From DATDCV01 sp036524155 (GTDB lineage: Bacteria; Verrucomicrobiota; Verrucomicrobiia; Limisphaerales; UBA8199): a stretch of DNA of 18,982 nt. The DNA lies in the NCBI GenBank assembly GCA_036524155.1, contig DATDCV010000409.1, positions 1 through 18,982 on the forward strand. Direction: 5' to 3'. Every line of letters begins with the position of its first letter. Position 1 is the first letter of the stretch. A program made the translations under genes and the position numbers. Below the pieces are notes generated by a model. The model searched no databases. It was not told where the DNA came from and worked only from the letters and a program-made list of their open reading frames with translations. Shown one piece after another: positions 8,379-16,868 of this stretch.

Positions 8379-9246
8379 AAAAATCAGGCGGGTAGGGCTG
8401 ATCGGAAACGCTGGGAAGGCAGCTTGCGCGTCGATTGTCAAAGAGGCCGCGCGCCTCGCCGCGGCTGCGGGACGAAGAGTCTTTGCCGATGCGGTCACCG
8501 CGGAGTGGACGGGACTGAAGCCCGTTCCCTGGGCAGATGCCGCCGCAATGGCGCGACAAGTGGATCTTTTGCTGGTGTTCGGCGGTGACGGCACGATTTT
8601 GCGAGTGGCACGGGAGATAGCCGGCTCGCACACGCCGATCCTCGGCGTCAACATCGGGAGCCTCGGATTCTTAACAGCCGTGCCTTCAGATGAACTGGCC
8701 CCGGCGCTTAAACGGGTGTGGAGAGGGGAGTTTACCTTTGAGCTTCGCGTGCTGCTGCGGGCCAGCGGGAGGTGCAACGGACGATTGGTGGCACAGGATG
8801 CGCTGAACGATATCGTGATCAGCCGCGGTATTGTCTCGCGCCTGATCGAACTCGAGGTAAGTGTGGATGGCGACCCGCTTACCAGCTACCGCTGCGACGG
8901 ATTGGTGGTAAGTTCGCCGACGGGTTCTACGGCCTATTCACTGGCGGCCGGCGGCGCCGTGGTTTTCCCCACGGCGCAGGTTTTTGAGTTGACGCCCATA
9001 TGTCCGCACACGTTGTCGCATCGGTCGCTAATCATACCTCATACGGCGACGGTAGAAGTTCGGGTAATTAGCCAAAAGCCGGCCACCATCCTTAGCGCCG
9101 ACGGCCAGGTGATAAGCGAATTATCCGCGGGCGATTTGTTGAGGATCCGCCGCAGCCGCCGGAGCGTGAGGCTGATGCACCTGGCCGGCAGTTCGTTTTG
9201 CGACACCCTGCGCCGCAAGCTTCACTGGAGAGGGGCGACCCTGTGA
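8362..9246 (+). CDS. nadK: NAD kinase
   Basis: Phosphorylates NAD+ to NADP+ in the cytoplasm, the only known route to NADP(H). The 294-residue product shows the family signature GGDGT (residues 74-78), VNIGSLGFLT (97-105), ALNDIVISRG and DGLVVSSPTGSTAYSLAAGG (179-198), followed by TPICPHTLSHRSL. The start is TTG 8362: an in-frame TGA ends at 8361, and no ATG or GTG lies between it and the conserved first strand (RRVGLIGNAGK). The start overlaps the end of tlyA by 17 bases, so translation is probably coupled to tlyA; no strong ribosome site is seen. Confidence 0.96.
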   Translation: MNGLAEKIRRVGLIGNAGKAACASIVKEAARLAAAAGRRVFADAVTAEWTGLKPVPWADAAAMARQVDLLLVFGGDGTILRVAREIAGSHTPILGVNIGSLGFLTAVPSDELAPALKRVWRGEFTFELRVLLRASGRCNGRLVAQDALNDIVISRGIVSRLIELEVSVDGDPLTSYRCDGLVVSSPTGSTAYSLAAGGAVVFPTAQVFELTPICPHTLSHRSLIIPHTATVEVRVISQKPATILSADGQVISELSAGDLLRIRRSRRSVRLMHLAGSSFCDTLRRKLHWRGATL

Positions 9247-9335
9247 ACGCCGAAACCCAAAGACCGGGGCCCGGGCCTGAGCGGCCGCGACCGGGCTGCC
9301 AGCTTGAAGGGCAGGGGCCAATACTCTGAGCTGCT

Positions 9336-10382
9336 ATGGTTCGGTTAAAGGACATCGCGATCAGAGCCGGAGTTTCAGTGATGACCGTGTCGAAGGCGCT
9401 GCGGGACGAACCCGACGTGTCGGCCGGAACCAAGGCGCGGATCCGGCTTCTGGCCCAGGAAATGGGCTACGTTCCCGACTCGTCCGCTCAGGGTTTACGC
9501 ACGCGGACCACCAAGCTCTTTGGTCTGATCCTTCCCTCGATGGTGAATCCGATTTTTACGCGGATTTTACTGGCGATACAGGAGCGGTCTTTCGAATTGG
9601 GTTACGACGTTTTACTGGCGTATACCTTGAATCTTGCCGAACGCGAGGAGACCTGCATTCGGCATTTCCTTTCGCGCCGTGTCGATGGCCTCTTTCTTTC
9701 GCCGGTTTACCGGATGGAACCGGAAGCCCGCATTTACCGGGAACTGCTGGAACGGCAGGTGCCGACGGTAGTGCTCGGCCATCTCGCGCCTTTTTGCGCG
9801 CGATTCGTGAATGTCGAGACCGACGACCTGTCGGCGGGGCACGCGGTGGCATCGCATTTCCTGAGTTTGGGTCACAAGCGCATTGCCTTCCTGGGCGGAC
9901 CGCCCGCCTCTCCCTGGAGCCAGGAAAGGTTTGAGGGCTATCGTCAGGCGTTGCGCGAAGCTGGAATGGATGTGGAAGAAAAGCTGATTTTCCAGGCTGG
10001 GCGGACGATCGACGACGGGGAAAAGACAGCGCACCAGATGATCCACGAGGGTTGTGACGCCACGGCGGTTCAGGCCGTCAATGACCTCGTGGCCGCAGGC
10101 TGTGCCGAAGTTTTTCTGAAGCAAGGTGTTAGGATCCCGGGAGAAATGTCCATCGCGGGATTTGGGAATACGATGCTGAGCGAGTACTTTCGTGTTCCGC
10201 TGAGCACGGTGAGCCAGCCCAAGCACCGCCTGGGGGCGGCAGCGGTCGACTCGATGCTGAAGCTGTTGCGCGGAATTCGCCCGGAGCCCAAGCGTTTGCC
10301 GGCGGAGTTGGTGATTCGTGAAAGCAGCGGCACTGCATGTGCTACACCTGCGTTGAGGCGTTTAACCACGCCCAACACATGA
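9336..10382 (+). CDS. LacI-family transcriptional regulator
   Basis: A DNA-binding repressor or activator of the LacI/PurR type, usually controlled by a sugar or related ligand. The 348 residues begin with the family helix-turn-helix (VRLKDIAIRAGVSVMTVSKA, residues 2-21) and hinge (about 50-60), followed by a periplasmic-binding-protein-like sensor domain (about 60-335). Typical elements include GLILPSMVNPIFTRIL, FLSLGHKRIAFLGGP, AVNDLVAAGC and IPGEMSIAGFGN. It begins 89 bases after nadK, enough room for its own promoter, although none is clear. The ligand is unknown; the nearby fucosidase makes a glycan-derived signal reasonable but unproven. No convincing LacI-type operator was found near the fucosidase or its own start. 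Confidence 0.93.
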   Translation: MVRLKDIAIRAGVSVMTVSKALRDEPDVSAGTKARIRLLAQEMGYVPDSSAQGLRTRTTKLFGLILPSMVNPIFTRILLAIQERSFELGYDVLLAYTLNLAEREETCIRHFLSRRVDGLFLSPVYRMEPEARIYRELLERQVPTVVLGHLAPFCARFVNVETDDLSAGHAVASHFLSLGHKRIAFLGGPPASPWSQERFEGYRQALREAGMDVEEKLIFQAGRTIDDGEKTAHQMIHEGCDATAVQAVNDLVAAGCAEVFLKQGVRIPGEMSIAGFGNTMLSEYFRVPLSTVSQPKHRLGAAAVDSMLKLLRGIRPEPKRLPAELVIRESSGTACATPALRRLTTPNT

Positions 10383-10386
10383 TACT

Positions 10387-10812
10387 ATGAAACGAGTCCT
10401 CATCATCGCGCTGGCAGTCCTCGGCGTCTCCGGTGTCCTCTGGGTGGCTAAAGGTTGGACACTCAAGCGCATGGATCCAAAAATCGCGAAGTTCAACAGC
10501 GACAGTGACAACCTGATCCTTGGGCTGCAGCAGTACAAAGAATTCGTGGGCACTTATCCCACCGGCAACAATGCTGCCATCGCCAAGGCGCTGCTCGGCC
10601 AGACGGAGAAGAAGGTGCTGATCCTGGCTGTGCGCCGCAGCGACCTCAACGATAAAGGCGAGATTGTCGACCCGTGGAGAACGCCCTACCAGTTCTACTT
10701 CTCTCACAACGAAGTGTTGATCCGCTCAGCCGGTCCGAATGCGGCCTGGGAAGATAGCGCCATTCCGACGGCCGACGACCTTTACCGTTGCGCGAGTAAA
10801 GACAAGAAATAG
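10387..10812 (+). CDS. Small membrane-anchored protein with GspG-like C-terminus
   Basis: The 141-residue product has an N-terminal membrane helix (about residues 4-22, VLIIALAVLGVSGVLWVA) and a soluble remainder. It contains LILGLQQYKEFVGTYPTGNN, then DPWRTPYQFYFSHNEVLIRS, SAGPNAAWEDSAIPTADDLY. The DPWxxPYQ... SAGPN... DDLY pattern resembles the C-terminal domain of type II secretion major pseudopilins (GspG). The canonical prepilin peptidase site (G followed by F-T-L-x-E) is absent, so it may be a non-processed relative. It begins 4 bases after the LacI-family gene and has no obvious ribosome site, so the two are probably co-translated. No other secretion gene is in the window; its function is not known to me. 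Confidence 0.7.
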   Translation: MKRVLIIALAVLGVSGVLWVAKGWTLKRMDPKIAKFNSDSDNLILGLQQYKEFVGTYPTGNNAAIAKALLGQTEKKVLILAVRRSDLNDKGEIVDPWRTPYQFYFSHNEVLIRSAGPNAAWEDSAIPTADDLYRCASKDKK

Positions 10813-10895
10813 GGCCGGGGCGGTAACGCCGGGCATCAGCGCTGACGGGTAACAAGCCCAGCGTCGCAGCATGTCGCGGAGCCGTCCAGACCGGG

Positions 10896-12098
10896 CTAGC
10901 CGTTCTTTCTCCTCCAGGCTGCGACGAACATTCCATTCCCTCCATTCACTTCCAGGGGAATTTGTAGGGTTTGTTGTGCCGCGGACTGCGAGGTGCAGGG
11001 ATTCCGAATCAGGAGAGGCTCGAACTGGGGAAATTCGTTCTGAAATCGCATGACCACGTTGACGGTCTCCGAACGCGTGAGGGTGCAAACTGAGTAGACG
11101 AGTTTGCCACCGGGCTTCAGGGCCAGGCAGGCCCTCGCCAAAAGCTGGCTCTGAATGTCGGAAAGTTCCTTGATATCCTCCAAACTCGTCGTCCAGCGCG
11201 CCTGCGGATTGCGATGCCAGGTGCCGACGCCCGTGCACGGGGCGTCAACGAGGATCCCGTCGAATTTCGTCCGCGTCGGGAGCTTTGCGCCGCCGTCCCA
11301 AGGAGCGGAGCGGTAATTGAACACACCGGCGCGTGCAGCGCGCCTTCCAAGTCGTTTCAGCCGCCACGCCGCCCGGTCACTGCCCCAGATGAGACCCTTA
11401 TTTTGCATCAAATCCGAAAGGTGCAGAAGTTTGCCTCCCTCGCCAGCGCAGGTGTCCCACCAGACCTCGCCGGGCTTCGGGTCGCAAATCAGACCGACTG
11501 CTTGCGAGCTAAGGTCCTGCAGTTCGAACAAACCACGATGAAATTCGGGTGTGCTCAGCAGGTCCTTGTGACCGAGGTATTGAAGTGCTTCCGCCAGAGC
11601 GCCGGAGCCGAAAGGTCTGCATTCCCCCAAGAGGTTGGCGGTTGAGATGCCTTGCCCCGGACGGGCGCGAAGCCAGACCGGCGGCGCACTTTGGAGTGCC
11701 CGCGCGAACTCGGCCGTCATCTGAACCTCCTCGCCGAGCCACCCCGGAGCCGCGCGTTGCATGAGCTCGGCGTCAGAAAGGCTGTCGGGTGAGACGGCGA
11801 ACCTTGTTGCCAGGGCCGAAGCGGTTTCCACCTGTTGTGGAAGGGGCTTGGCGCGCTCCAACCATCCGAGCCAACGGTAATAGGCGAAAACAGAGCGGCT
11901 GACCGTTGCGGAATCCGAAGCAGGCAAATGACGCTCCGATTTCAGAGTATCTCGTAAGACTCGATCGGCGGGACGCTCTCGCGAGGCGTGTTCGATGATC
12001 CGAACCGCCAGGGCGAGCGGTCGGGCCCGGGGCCCGTATTCGGCGGCGCTACTGGTGCCGGAAGGCACGTGAAGCCGTTTCGATTGATCGTCTGCCAT
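10896..12098 (-). CDS. RsmB/NOP-family RNA (cytosine-5) methyltransferase
   Basis: Transfers a methyl group from S-adenosylmethionine to C5 of a cytosine in RNA, probably rRNA. The 400 residues contain an N-terminal helical part like the NusB-type domain of RsmB (about 25-100), a SAM-binding loop (WWDTCAGEGGKLLHL, 213-227), the DAPC motif with C288 (VDAPCTGVGTWHRNPQARW) and a second catalytic cysteine, C338, in YSVCTLTRSE. This two-cysteine arrangement is typical of active m5C enzymes. RsmB (16S C967) is the closest well-known relation, but target specificity cannot be read from sequence. It starts 15 bases after the BatE-like stop, making it the last gene of the Bat operon. It is convergent with the GspG-like gene across an 83-base gap. 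Confidence 0.9.
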   Translation of the reverse strand: MADDQSKRLHVPSGTSSAAEYGPRARPLALAVRIIEHASRERPADRVLRDTLKSERHLPASDSATVSRSVFAYYRWLGWLERAKPLPQQVETASALATRFAVSPDSLSDAELMQRAAPGWLGEEVQMTAEFARALQSAPPVWLRARPGQGISTANLLGECRPFGSGALAEALQYLGHKDLLSTPEFHRGLFELQDLSSQAVGLICDPKPGEVWWDTCAGEGGKLLHLSDLMQNKGLIWGSDRAAWRLKRLGRRAARAGVFNYRSAPWDGGAKLPTRTKFDGILVDAPCTGVGTWHRNPQARWTTSLEDIKELSDIQSQLLARACLALKPGGKLVYSVCTLTRSETVNVVMRFQNEFPQFEPLLIRNPCTSQSAAQQTLQIPLEVNGGNGMFVAAWRRKNG

Positions 12099-12113
12099 GT
12101 TTCGCGGTCGGGG

Positions 12114-12887
12114 CTACTCAGGCGGACAGGTAAGGCCAAACTGATCCTTCCGGATCCAGCCCAAGGCCCGGGTGGTGCGGACCAGGATGTATTGGCCACG
12201 CACGCGTTCGAGGCGGGCAGGTTCGCCCGCCTGCAGCCGCGTGAGGTATTGAGCTTCCTCGGTAGCAGTCAAACGAAGGGGGGTATTCTTCTCAAGAACG
12301 AAACCGAGGCGGGAGCGTGTCGCGACGCCAAAATGCGCGGGCACGCTCAGGAGAAAAACCGCCAGGGCGAAGGCAGCCAGTCCCTGCTGCCAGGCGGCTT
12401 TTCGCATCCGGAGTATCCCGGGGCCCGCACCGATTCCGACCGCAAACCAAAAGCTGATCCCGGCAATCCACGCCCACCAGTTGAGCGGGAGCCAGGTGGA
12501 GACGACCTCGTACCAGGCCAGCTCCGGGGCTTCCAGTTGCGCGGATTTCCGGGCGAACTGCAGGTTGTTACGGGCCGAGGTATTGAAAGGGTCAAGCCAG
12601 AGTGTCTGTTCCCAGGCCAGCACGGCGTAGCCTGCACGACCATTCCGCCATTCTGCGTTTCCGAGATTCTGCAACGCGCCCGAGGACGGCCTGGATCGGG
12701 CCGCGTGGCTGAAGAACTCGGCTGCCTGCGCAAAATCCCCCGCGCGGTACAACGCGGCCGCCTGCTGGAACTGCGGGGGAGCGGAGGACGAGCGACCTTG
12801 GGTGGGCGCTCCGAAACACAGCAGCGCGGAAACGACCAACTGCAAACAGGGCAGTCTTCCTGGCCGCAGGAGGCAATGGGCTACCAT
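12114..12887 (-). CDS. BatE-like protein: TPR, two membrane helices, SH3-like C-terminus
   Basis: Probable accessory protein of the Bat membrane complex. The 257-residue product has an N-terminal export/membrane segment (about 12-30) and TPR-type helices (about 39-115; AAALYRAGDFAQAAEFFSHA, then ALQNLGNAEWRNGRAGYAVL). Two membrane helices follow near 137-155 and 169-188, then an SH3-like tail (about 200-250; RGQYILVRTTRALGWIRKDQ). This order matches BatE in aerotolerance operons. The ATG at 12887 overlaps the batD stop by 7 bases (ATGGTAG) and has GGAGG 7 bases upstream (12895-12899), so translation is both coupled and independently well primed. Confidence 0.85.
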   Translation of the reverse strand: MVAHCLLRPGRLPCLQLVVSALLCFGAPTQGRSSSAPPQFQQAAALYRAGDFAQAAEFFSHAARSRPSSGALQNLGNAEWRNGRAGYAVLAWEQTLWLDPFNTSARNNLQFARKSAQLEAPELAWYEVVSTWLPLNWWAWIAGISFWFAVGIGAGPGILRMRKAAWQQGLAAFALAVFLLSVPAHFGVATRSRLGFVLEKNTPLRLTATEEAQYLTRLQAGEPARLERVRGQYILVRTTRALGWIRKDQFGLTCPPE

Positions 12888-14752
12888 AATCTCGCCTCCA
12901 AACGTTCGAGGAGTTTATCCAGGTCGCTTCGCGATTTGAGCAGTTCGCCGAGGTCAGCCGTTTCTTCGCCGAAGCGGGACGCGTCGGTGACACGGAAGAA
13001 TCGACGCACCACTTCGCCTGCGGGACCGCGGCGTTCTGATTCCGGCAGAAGCGCAAGCACGTCGGCCCCGACCAATGCGCGGGGTTCAGCGGGGTAATGG
13101 GGCGAAGACGCGATGCGCAACGCGGCGACGGCGGCGGAACCAAACGCAGCAGTGTCGCCACGACGGGCTGCGCGTTCAACCATGCGTTTTTGGCGGCGGA
13201 GGGCGCGCCGGGCACGAATCCGCAGGAGCGCGTCGGGGTGATTCTCGAAAAAACGGCGGCGGCGGTCCCATCCCCAGAGCCCGACAAAGGCAGCCGCAGG
13301 GGCAAGTTGCAGCAGAGGAAACCAGGGCCGGCGTTGCAGTGGCACAAGGCTGCTCGCGGTTAAGCCGGGCTTCACGGCCAGGTCGCTGAGAACCGGCTCC
13401 TTTTCCCGAGGTTCGGCCAGCGTTTCGGCTTGGGCGAGCAAGGGCAGGTCGACAGGCATGGCGCCGGGGGCCACCTTGACCGGCACAGACGGAATCCTGC
13501 AATCGGCATAACGGGCCTCAACCGGGTCGAAGTAACTGAAAGGGATCTCAGGGGTGGCAACGGCTGTTTCGCTAAGCGGCACCAGGGTGTAACTGAAGGT
13601 TGTGAATCCCTGTGCCTGGATGATCTGCGGGTGGGTGGGGTCGGCTTGCCCTGCGAGGACTTGCCAATCGCGCACCCGCGGCGGCGGGGGAGGAACGAGG
13701 CGCACCAGGTTGCCTTCGCCGCGCACTCGGACGATGAGTCTAGCGGGGTCGCCGACGCGGAGGGAGTTGGTCGCCATTTGCGGAGGATCGACCGTGAAGC
13801 TACCGACTGCGCCTGTGAATCCCGGCAACTGGCCTTCGCGTGGCAGCGGTCGCACCTCGAATGCGACGGGGTCTGAATCCAACAGCGTGTACTGGGCTCC
13901 CACTCCCGGCATCACCCCCGGGCCGCTGATGATCACGCCGCTCAGGGCGCGGCTACCCATAGCGTAACCCTGGGCGAACACGGATAGCTTGCCGGTCGCG
14001 ATCGGTGTGATAGTCAACTCGTGGACATACGTCAAGGCAGCCCCGGGTGCGGCGCGGCGCGGCAGCGCATCCACCCGCCCGCGTGCGGTTGCCTGATCGA
14101 CCAGTATGCCTTCCCCGGTTACCTGGACTTGCGCTAACCCCTGGACCAACCCGCCTGGTCCCGACGGCGACTGCACCCGCACACGGAGAGCCTGGCCGAC
14201 GAAAATATTCGTCGCTGGGATTTCCAGCAGAATCTCCTGGGGTCGCGGGATTGAGGGCGGCGGATCAGGCGTCACCACCAACTGTGCAGCGGGAATAGTG
14301 ACCGGCATGCCGTAGACCTTTATGGTGAACGCCGGCACCGTGAACTGGCCTGTTGCCGCCGGGCGCACATGGTAATTGAATGTGGTGCTGGGTTGAAGAC
14401 CAGCGCCGGCCATCGATAACAGTTGCCCGCGGCCGCCGGGTGTCAGGTTCAGATTCCCCGAGCCGGGAGGTTTCTCAGGCCACTCAATTGAGGTTTCCAG
14501 GGCGTTAAGAACCACACGGTATGTCGCGCGGTCGCCCGGCCGGACCACTGGCGGATCAAAAACCGCAGTGGGCATGATCGGGGCATCTACGTTGATCCGG
14601 GGCTGCGACAGCATGAGTGACATCAACGGATCCTGGGGTGGTGGCGAGGTCGGCTGAGCCCGGAGCGGAAGAGCAGGCGCCAGACACACCGCCACGAATA
14701 TCATTATGCACGAAACCCGCCCGGTCATTGCGGAAATCGTTTTCAATCCCAT
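12881..14752 (-). CDS. batD: BatD (oxygen-tolerance, Ig-like periplasmic protein)
   Basis: Large periplasmic component of the Bat complex. From ATG 14752 the product is 623 residues with a signal peptide (MTGRVSCIMIFVAVCLAPAL, ending near RAQ). Several Ig-like/beta domains follow, including the BatD-type openings VFDPPVVRPGDRATYRVVL and FTGAVGSFTVDPPQM, plus the block RVGDPARLIVRVRGEGNL. A membrane helix (WFPLLQLAPAAAFVGLWGW) precedes a cytoplasmic helical tail rich in Arg and Glu. The frame stays open to GTG 14833, which overlaps the upstream TPR gene by 7 bases (GTGGTAG). I chose 14752 because the extra 27 residues are Cys/Arg/Phe-rich and would bury the signal peptide; coupling makes 14833 or ATG 14824 possible. 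Confidence 0.87.
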   Translation of the reverse strand: MGLKTISAMTGRVSCIMIFVAVCLAPALPLRAQPTSPPPQDPLMSLMLSQPRINVDAPIMPTAVFDPPVVRPGDRATYRVVLNALETSIEWPEKPPGSGNLNLTPGGRGQLLSMAGAGLQPSTTFNYHVRPAATGQFTVPAFTIKVYGMPVTIPAAQLVVTPDPPPSIPRPQEILLEIPATNIFVGQALRVRVQSPSGPGGLVQGLAQVQVTGEGILVDQATARGRVDALPRRAAPGAALTYVHELTITPIATGKLSVFAQGYAMGSRALSGVIISGPGVMPGVGAQYTLLDSDPVAFEVRPLPREGQLPGFTGAVGSFTVDPPQMATNSLRVGDPARLIVRVRGEGNLVRLVPPPPPRVRDWQVLAGQADPTHPQIIQAQGFTTFSYTLVPLSETAVATPEIPFSYFDPVEARYADCRIPSVPVKVAPGAMPVDLPLLAQAETLAEPREKEPVLSDLAVKPGLTASSLVPLQRRPWFPLLQLAPAAAFVGLWGWDRRRRFFENHPDALLRIRARRALRRQKRMVERAARRGDTAAFGSAAVAALRIASSPHYPAEPRALVGADVLALLPESERRGPAGEVVRRFFRVTDASRFGEETADLGELLKSRSDLDKLLERLEARLW

Positions 14753-14826
14753 GTCCGCGAGGGCGATTTCCAGGCGGCCTGAATTGAAACGCGAACAGAA
14801 ACGGGATGGACGGCGACAGAACATGG

Positions 14827-15813
14827 CTACCACGTCTTTCGGGCACGGTTCCTGGGTTCGGCTGTGTCGTTTTGCCCCATTGGCAGGCGCCGCTCTTTGT
14901 CCAGTTTGAACCCTTCAAGCAGCCAGCCTGCCTGCTCGGGTGAAAGAGACATCTGTTGTTCACCCTCTTTGCCAGCGCTTTCCTTGTCGTCGGGCTTTGG
15001 CCCGTTCGGAAGGTCCTCATCCTCTTCGTCGTCCCCTGCCGCGCCGGGTGGCATCTGGTCCTCAGGGATTTGACCTTTTAGGCGCTCCATCTTTTGTTTC
15101 AGATCCTGTTGCTTCTGGCCCATCATGGCGGCGGCTTGCTGCAACTGGCGCAGGCTGTCCACCAGCTTGGCGATACTGCGATCCACAATTTCGGCGTTTT
15201 GCCTGGCGTCTTCGTCGTGCGGACGCAGCTCGACGGCGCTTTTGAAATCGCCCGAAGCGCGTTGCCAGCGGGATAAGGCGGTACCGTAGGTTTCCATGGC
15301 CTGCCGAACGGCTTTGGCGGCTTGCCTGAGGTCGCGGCGTGCGCCTCGTCCGCGCAGGTAGGCGCTAATCATTCTCTGGATGTCACTCCCGGCCAGCGCG
15401 TCCTCAGCCTCGCGAAGGGCGCCGTCAGCGGATTCGTCCGCACCGCCCGCCCGGCTGAGACTGGAGCGAGCGGACGGACCTTTCTTCAATTCGTCGATCC
15501 CCTGGGCGAAGCGTACGTGTCCCAGGTTGTAGAGTGCCGGGGGCTGTAGCCGCTCGTTTTGCGCGGCCAGCACGCTTTGCAGAAACGCCTCAGCCTCCCT
15601 CAGTTTGCCGGCACGCAACATTTCGGTGCCGACGTTGAAGAATTCGCGGGGAGTTGAAGGCGGAGTGGCTGGAAGCGCGCCCGGAGAAGAGAGTGCAGCG
15701 AGCGCCCCGCCGGAAAAGGCCAGATAAACGGCAATTAGCGGACCCGTGCTCTTCCACCGCGGCGTCCACGTAGCAGGGATACAGAACAAGGGTGTTATGG
15801 TATCGAGCTTCAC
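14827..15813 (-). CDS. BatC-like TPR protein
   Basis: Probable scaffold partner of the VWA proteins. The 328-residue product starts at GTG 15813 inside the batB stop (GTGA overlap) with AGGA about 11 bases upstream. It has an N-terminal hydrophobic segment (about 24-42; GPLIAVYLAFSGGALAAL) and TPR-like helices (55-110 and about 160-215; REFFNVGTEMLRAGKLREAE, PPALYNLGHVRFAQG). A Gln/Met-rich probable coiled coil (217-248) precedes an acidic, Gly/Pro/Glu-rich linker (about 253-286). It ends with a short tail, SLSPEQAGWLLEGFKLDKER. That last motif is characteristic of TPR proteins encoded next to BatA/BatB. No enzymatic motif is present. Confidence 0.85.
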   Translation of the reverse strand: MKLDTITPLFCIPATWTPRWKSTGPLIAVYLAFSGGALAALSSPGALPATPPSTPREFFNVGTEMLRAGKLREAEAFLQSVLAAQNERLQPPALYNLGHVRFAQGIDELKKGPSARSSLSRAGGADESADGALREAEDALAGSDIQRMISAYLRGRGARRDLRQAAKAVRQAMETYGTALSRWQRASGDFKSAVELRPHDEDARQNAEIVDRSIAKLVDSLRQLQQAAAMMGQKQQDLKQKMERLKGQIPEDQMPPGAAGDDEEDEDLPNGPKPDDKESAGKEGEQQMSLSPEQAGWLLEGFKLDKERRLPMGQNDTAEPRNRARKTW

Positions 15814-16868
15814 TTTGTTTCAATCCTGCCGTTGAGCACACCATCACTTTCGGTCAGATGGCGGCGGGTGCCAATCAAAGATTCCAAAGCCAACAGGGCT
15901 AGCGCGAGAGCGGTTGGCAGGTAGAAGCGGTCAACGCCCAGTTTGCGGGCAGGACTCGCTCCCGCCGAGTCCTTCAGGTTTTCTAGCGCCAGCCGAACCT
16001 TGGCCAGACCTTCTCCCACGGGTCCCAGACGGTAATAAGCTCCGTGGGTGGCTTCCGCGATGGCACGCAGAGTGGGCTCATCCAGGCGGCTTTGGACCAC
16101 TTCGCCTTTGGCGTCACGGACCAGTTCCAGCCGGCCCTGGTCGGTGAGCATCTGTATTTCGCCGCCGGCCGGAGTGCCAACGCCGAGTGTAAACACCACG
16201 ACTCCTTTCTTAGCCAACGACTCCGCCATCCGGACGCCGCCCTTTTCCAGGTCCTCACCGTCGGTGAGAAGCACCAGCAGCCTTTGACGGTCCCCTTTGT
16301 CCATGGCTTGAAAACCCTCTTCGAGGGCGCGGCCGATGTCTGTGCCGGGGACCGGAATGGTCCGGTCATCGATCAGTGACAGCGCATCGTGGAAGGCTCC
16401 GTAATCGAACGTCAGCGGGCATTGGAGGAACGCTTGTCCTGCAAAGGCAACCAGCCCCAGCCGCCCGTGGGACTGGCGCTGGACAAAATCCAGGATGGCC
16501 AGTTTGGCGCGCTGGAGGCGGCTCGGCGAAACGTCGGTCGCCAGCATGCTGCGGGAGGCGTCCAGGACAAAGACGATGTCCTGGCCGAACACGTGGCTTT
16601 TTTCCGTCTGTTCGCCCCATTGCGGCCTGGCGAGGGCCAACCCGATTCCGGCCAAAGCGAGGATTTGGAGGGTGTTTTTGATCGCGCGCCGGAGAGGGCT
16701 GTGCGAGCGGGTGATGTCGGCAAGAAAACCAGGCGCCGCCAGCCTGGCGAGATCTCGGTGGCGGAGCCAACCCGCATAGCGCTGAAGCGCCAGCAGCGCG
16801 ATCGGCCCCAGAATTGCCAGCCACAGCCATTCGGGTTCGGCAAAATGAGGATGCCCAACGTTTATCAC
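15810..16868 (-). CDS. batB: BatB, membrane-anchored VWA-domain protein
   Basis: VWA protein of the Bat complex, facing the periplasm. From GTG 16868 the product is 352 residues: a hydrophobic helix (about 14-28), a second helix (about 66-80), a VWA domain from 96, and a C-terminal helix (YLPTALALALLALESLIG). The metal-ion-dependent adhesion site is intact: D103-x-S105-x-S107 in VLDASRSM, T176 in PGTDIG and D203 in LLTDGED. The start is decided by AGGAGG at 16874-16879, five bases upstream, and by a GTGA overlap with the batA stop. The longer frame to 16943 would overlap batA by 79 bases and lacks this support. The ligand is unknown. Confidence 0.93.
   Translation of the reverse strand: MINVGHPHFAEPEWLWLAILGPIALLALQRYAGWLRHRDLARLAAPGFLADITRSHSPLRRAIKNTLQILALAGIGLALARPQWGEQTEKSHVFGQDIVFVLDASRSMLATDVSPSRLQRAKLAILDFVQRQSHGRLGLVAFAGQAFLQCPLTFDYGAFHDALSLIDDRTIPVPGTDIGRALEEGFQAMDKGDRQRLLVLLTDGEDLEKGGVRMAESLAKKGVVVFTLGVGTPAGGEIQMLTDQGRLELVRDAKGEVVQSRLDEPTLRAIAEATHGAYYRLGPVGEGLAKVRLALENLKDSAGASPARKLGVDRFYLPTALALALLALESLIGTRRHLTESDGVLNGRIETK

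Noticed and set aside
9247..9335. GC-rich nadK/LacI gap as terminator or LacI operator
   Set aside because: CCGGGGCCCGGGCC-type runs are self-complementary but lack a T-run, and no clear LacI-type palindrome is present.
10813..10895. Terminator in the convergent gap, including palindrome TCAGCGCTGA at 10836-10845
   Set aside because: The stem would be only three pairs with a four-base loop, and no T-run follows on either strand.
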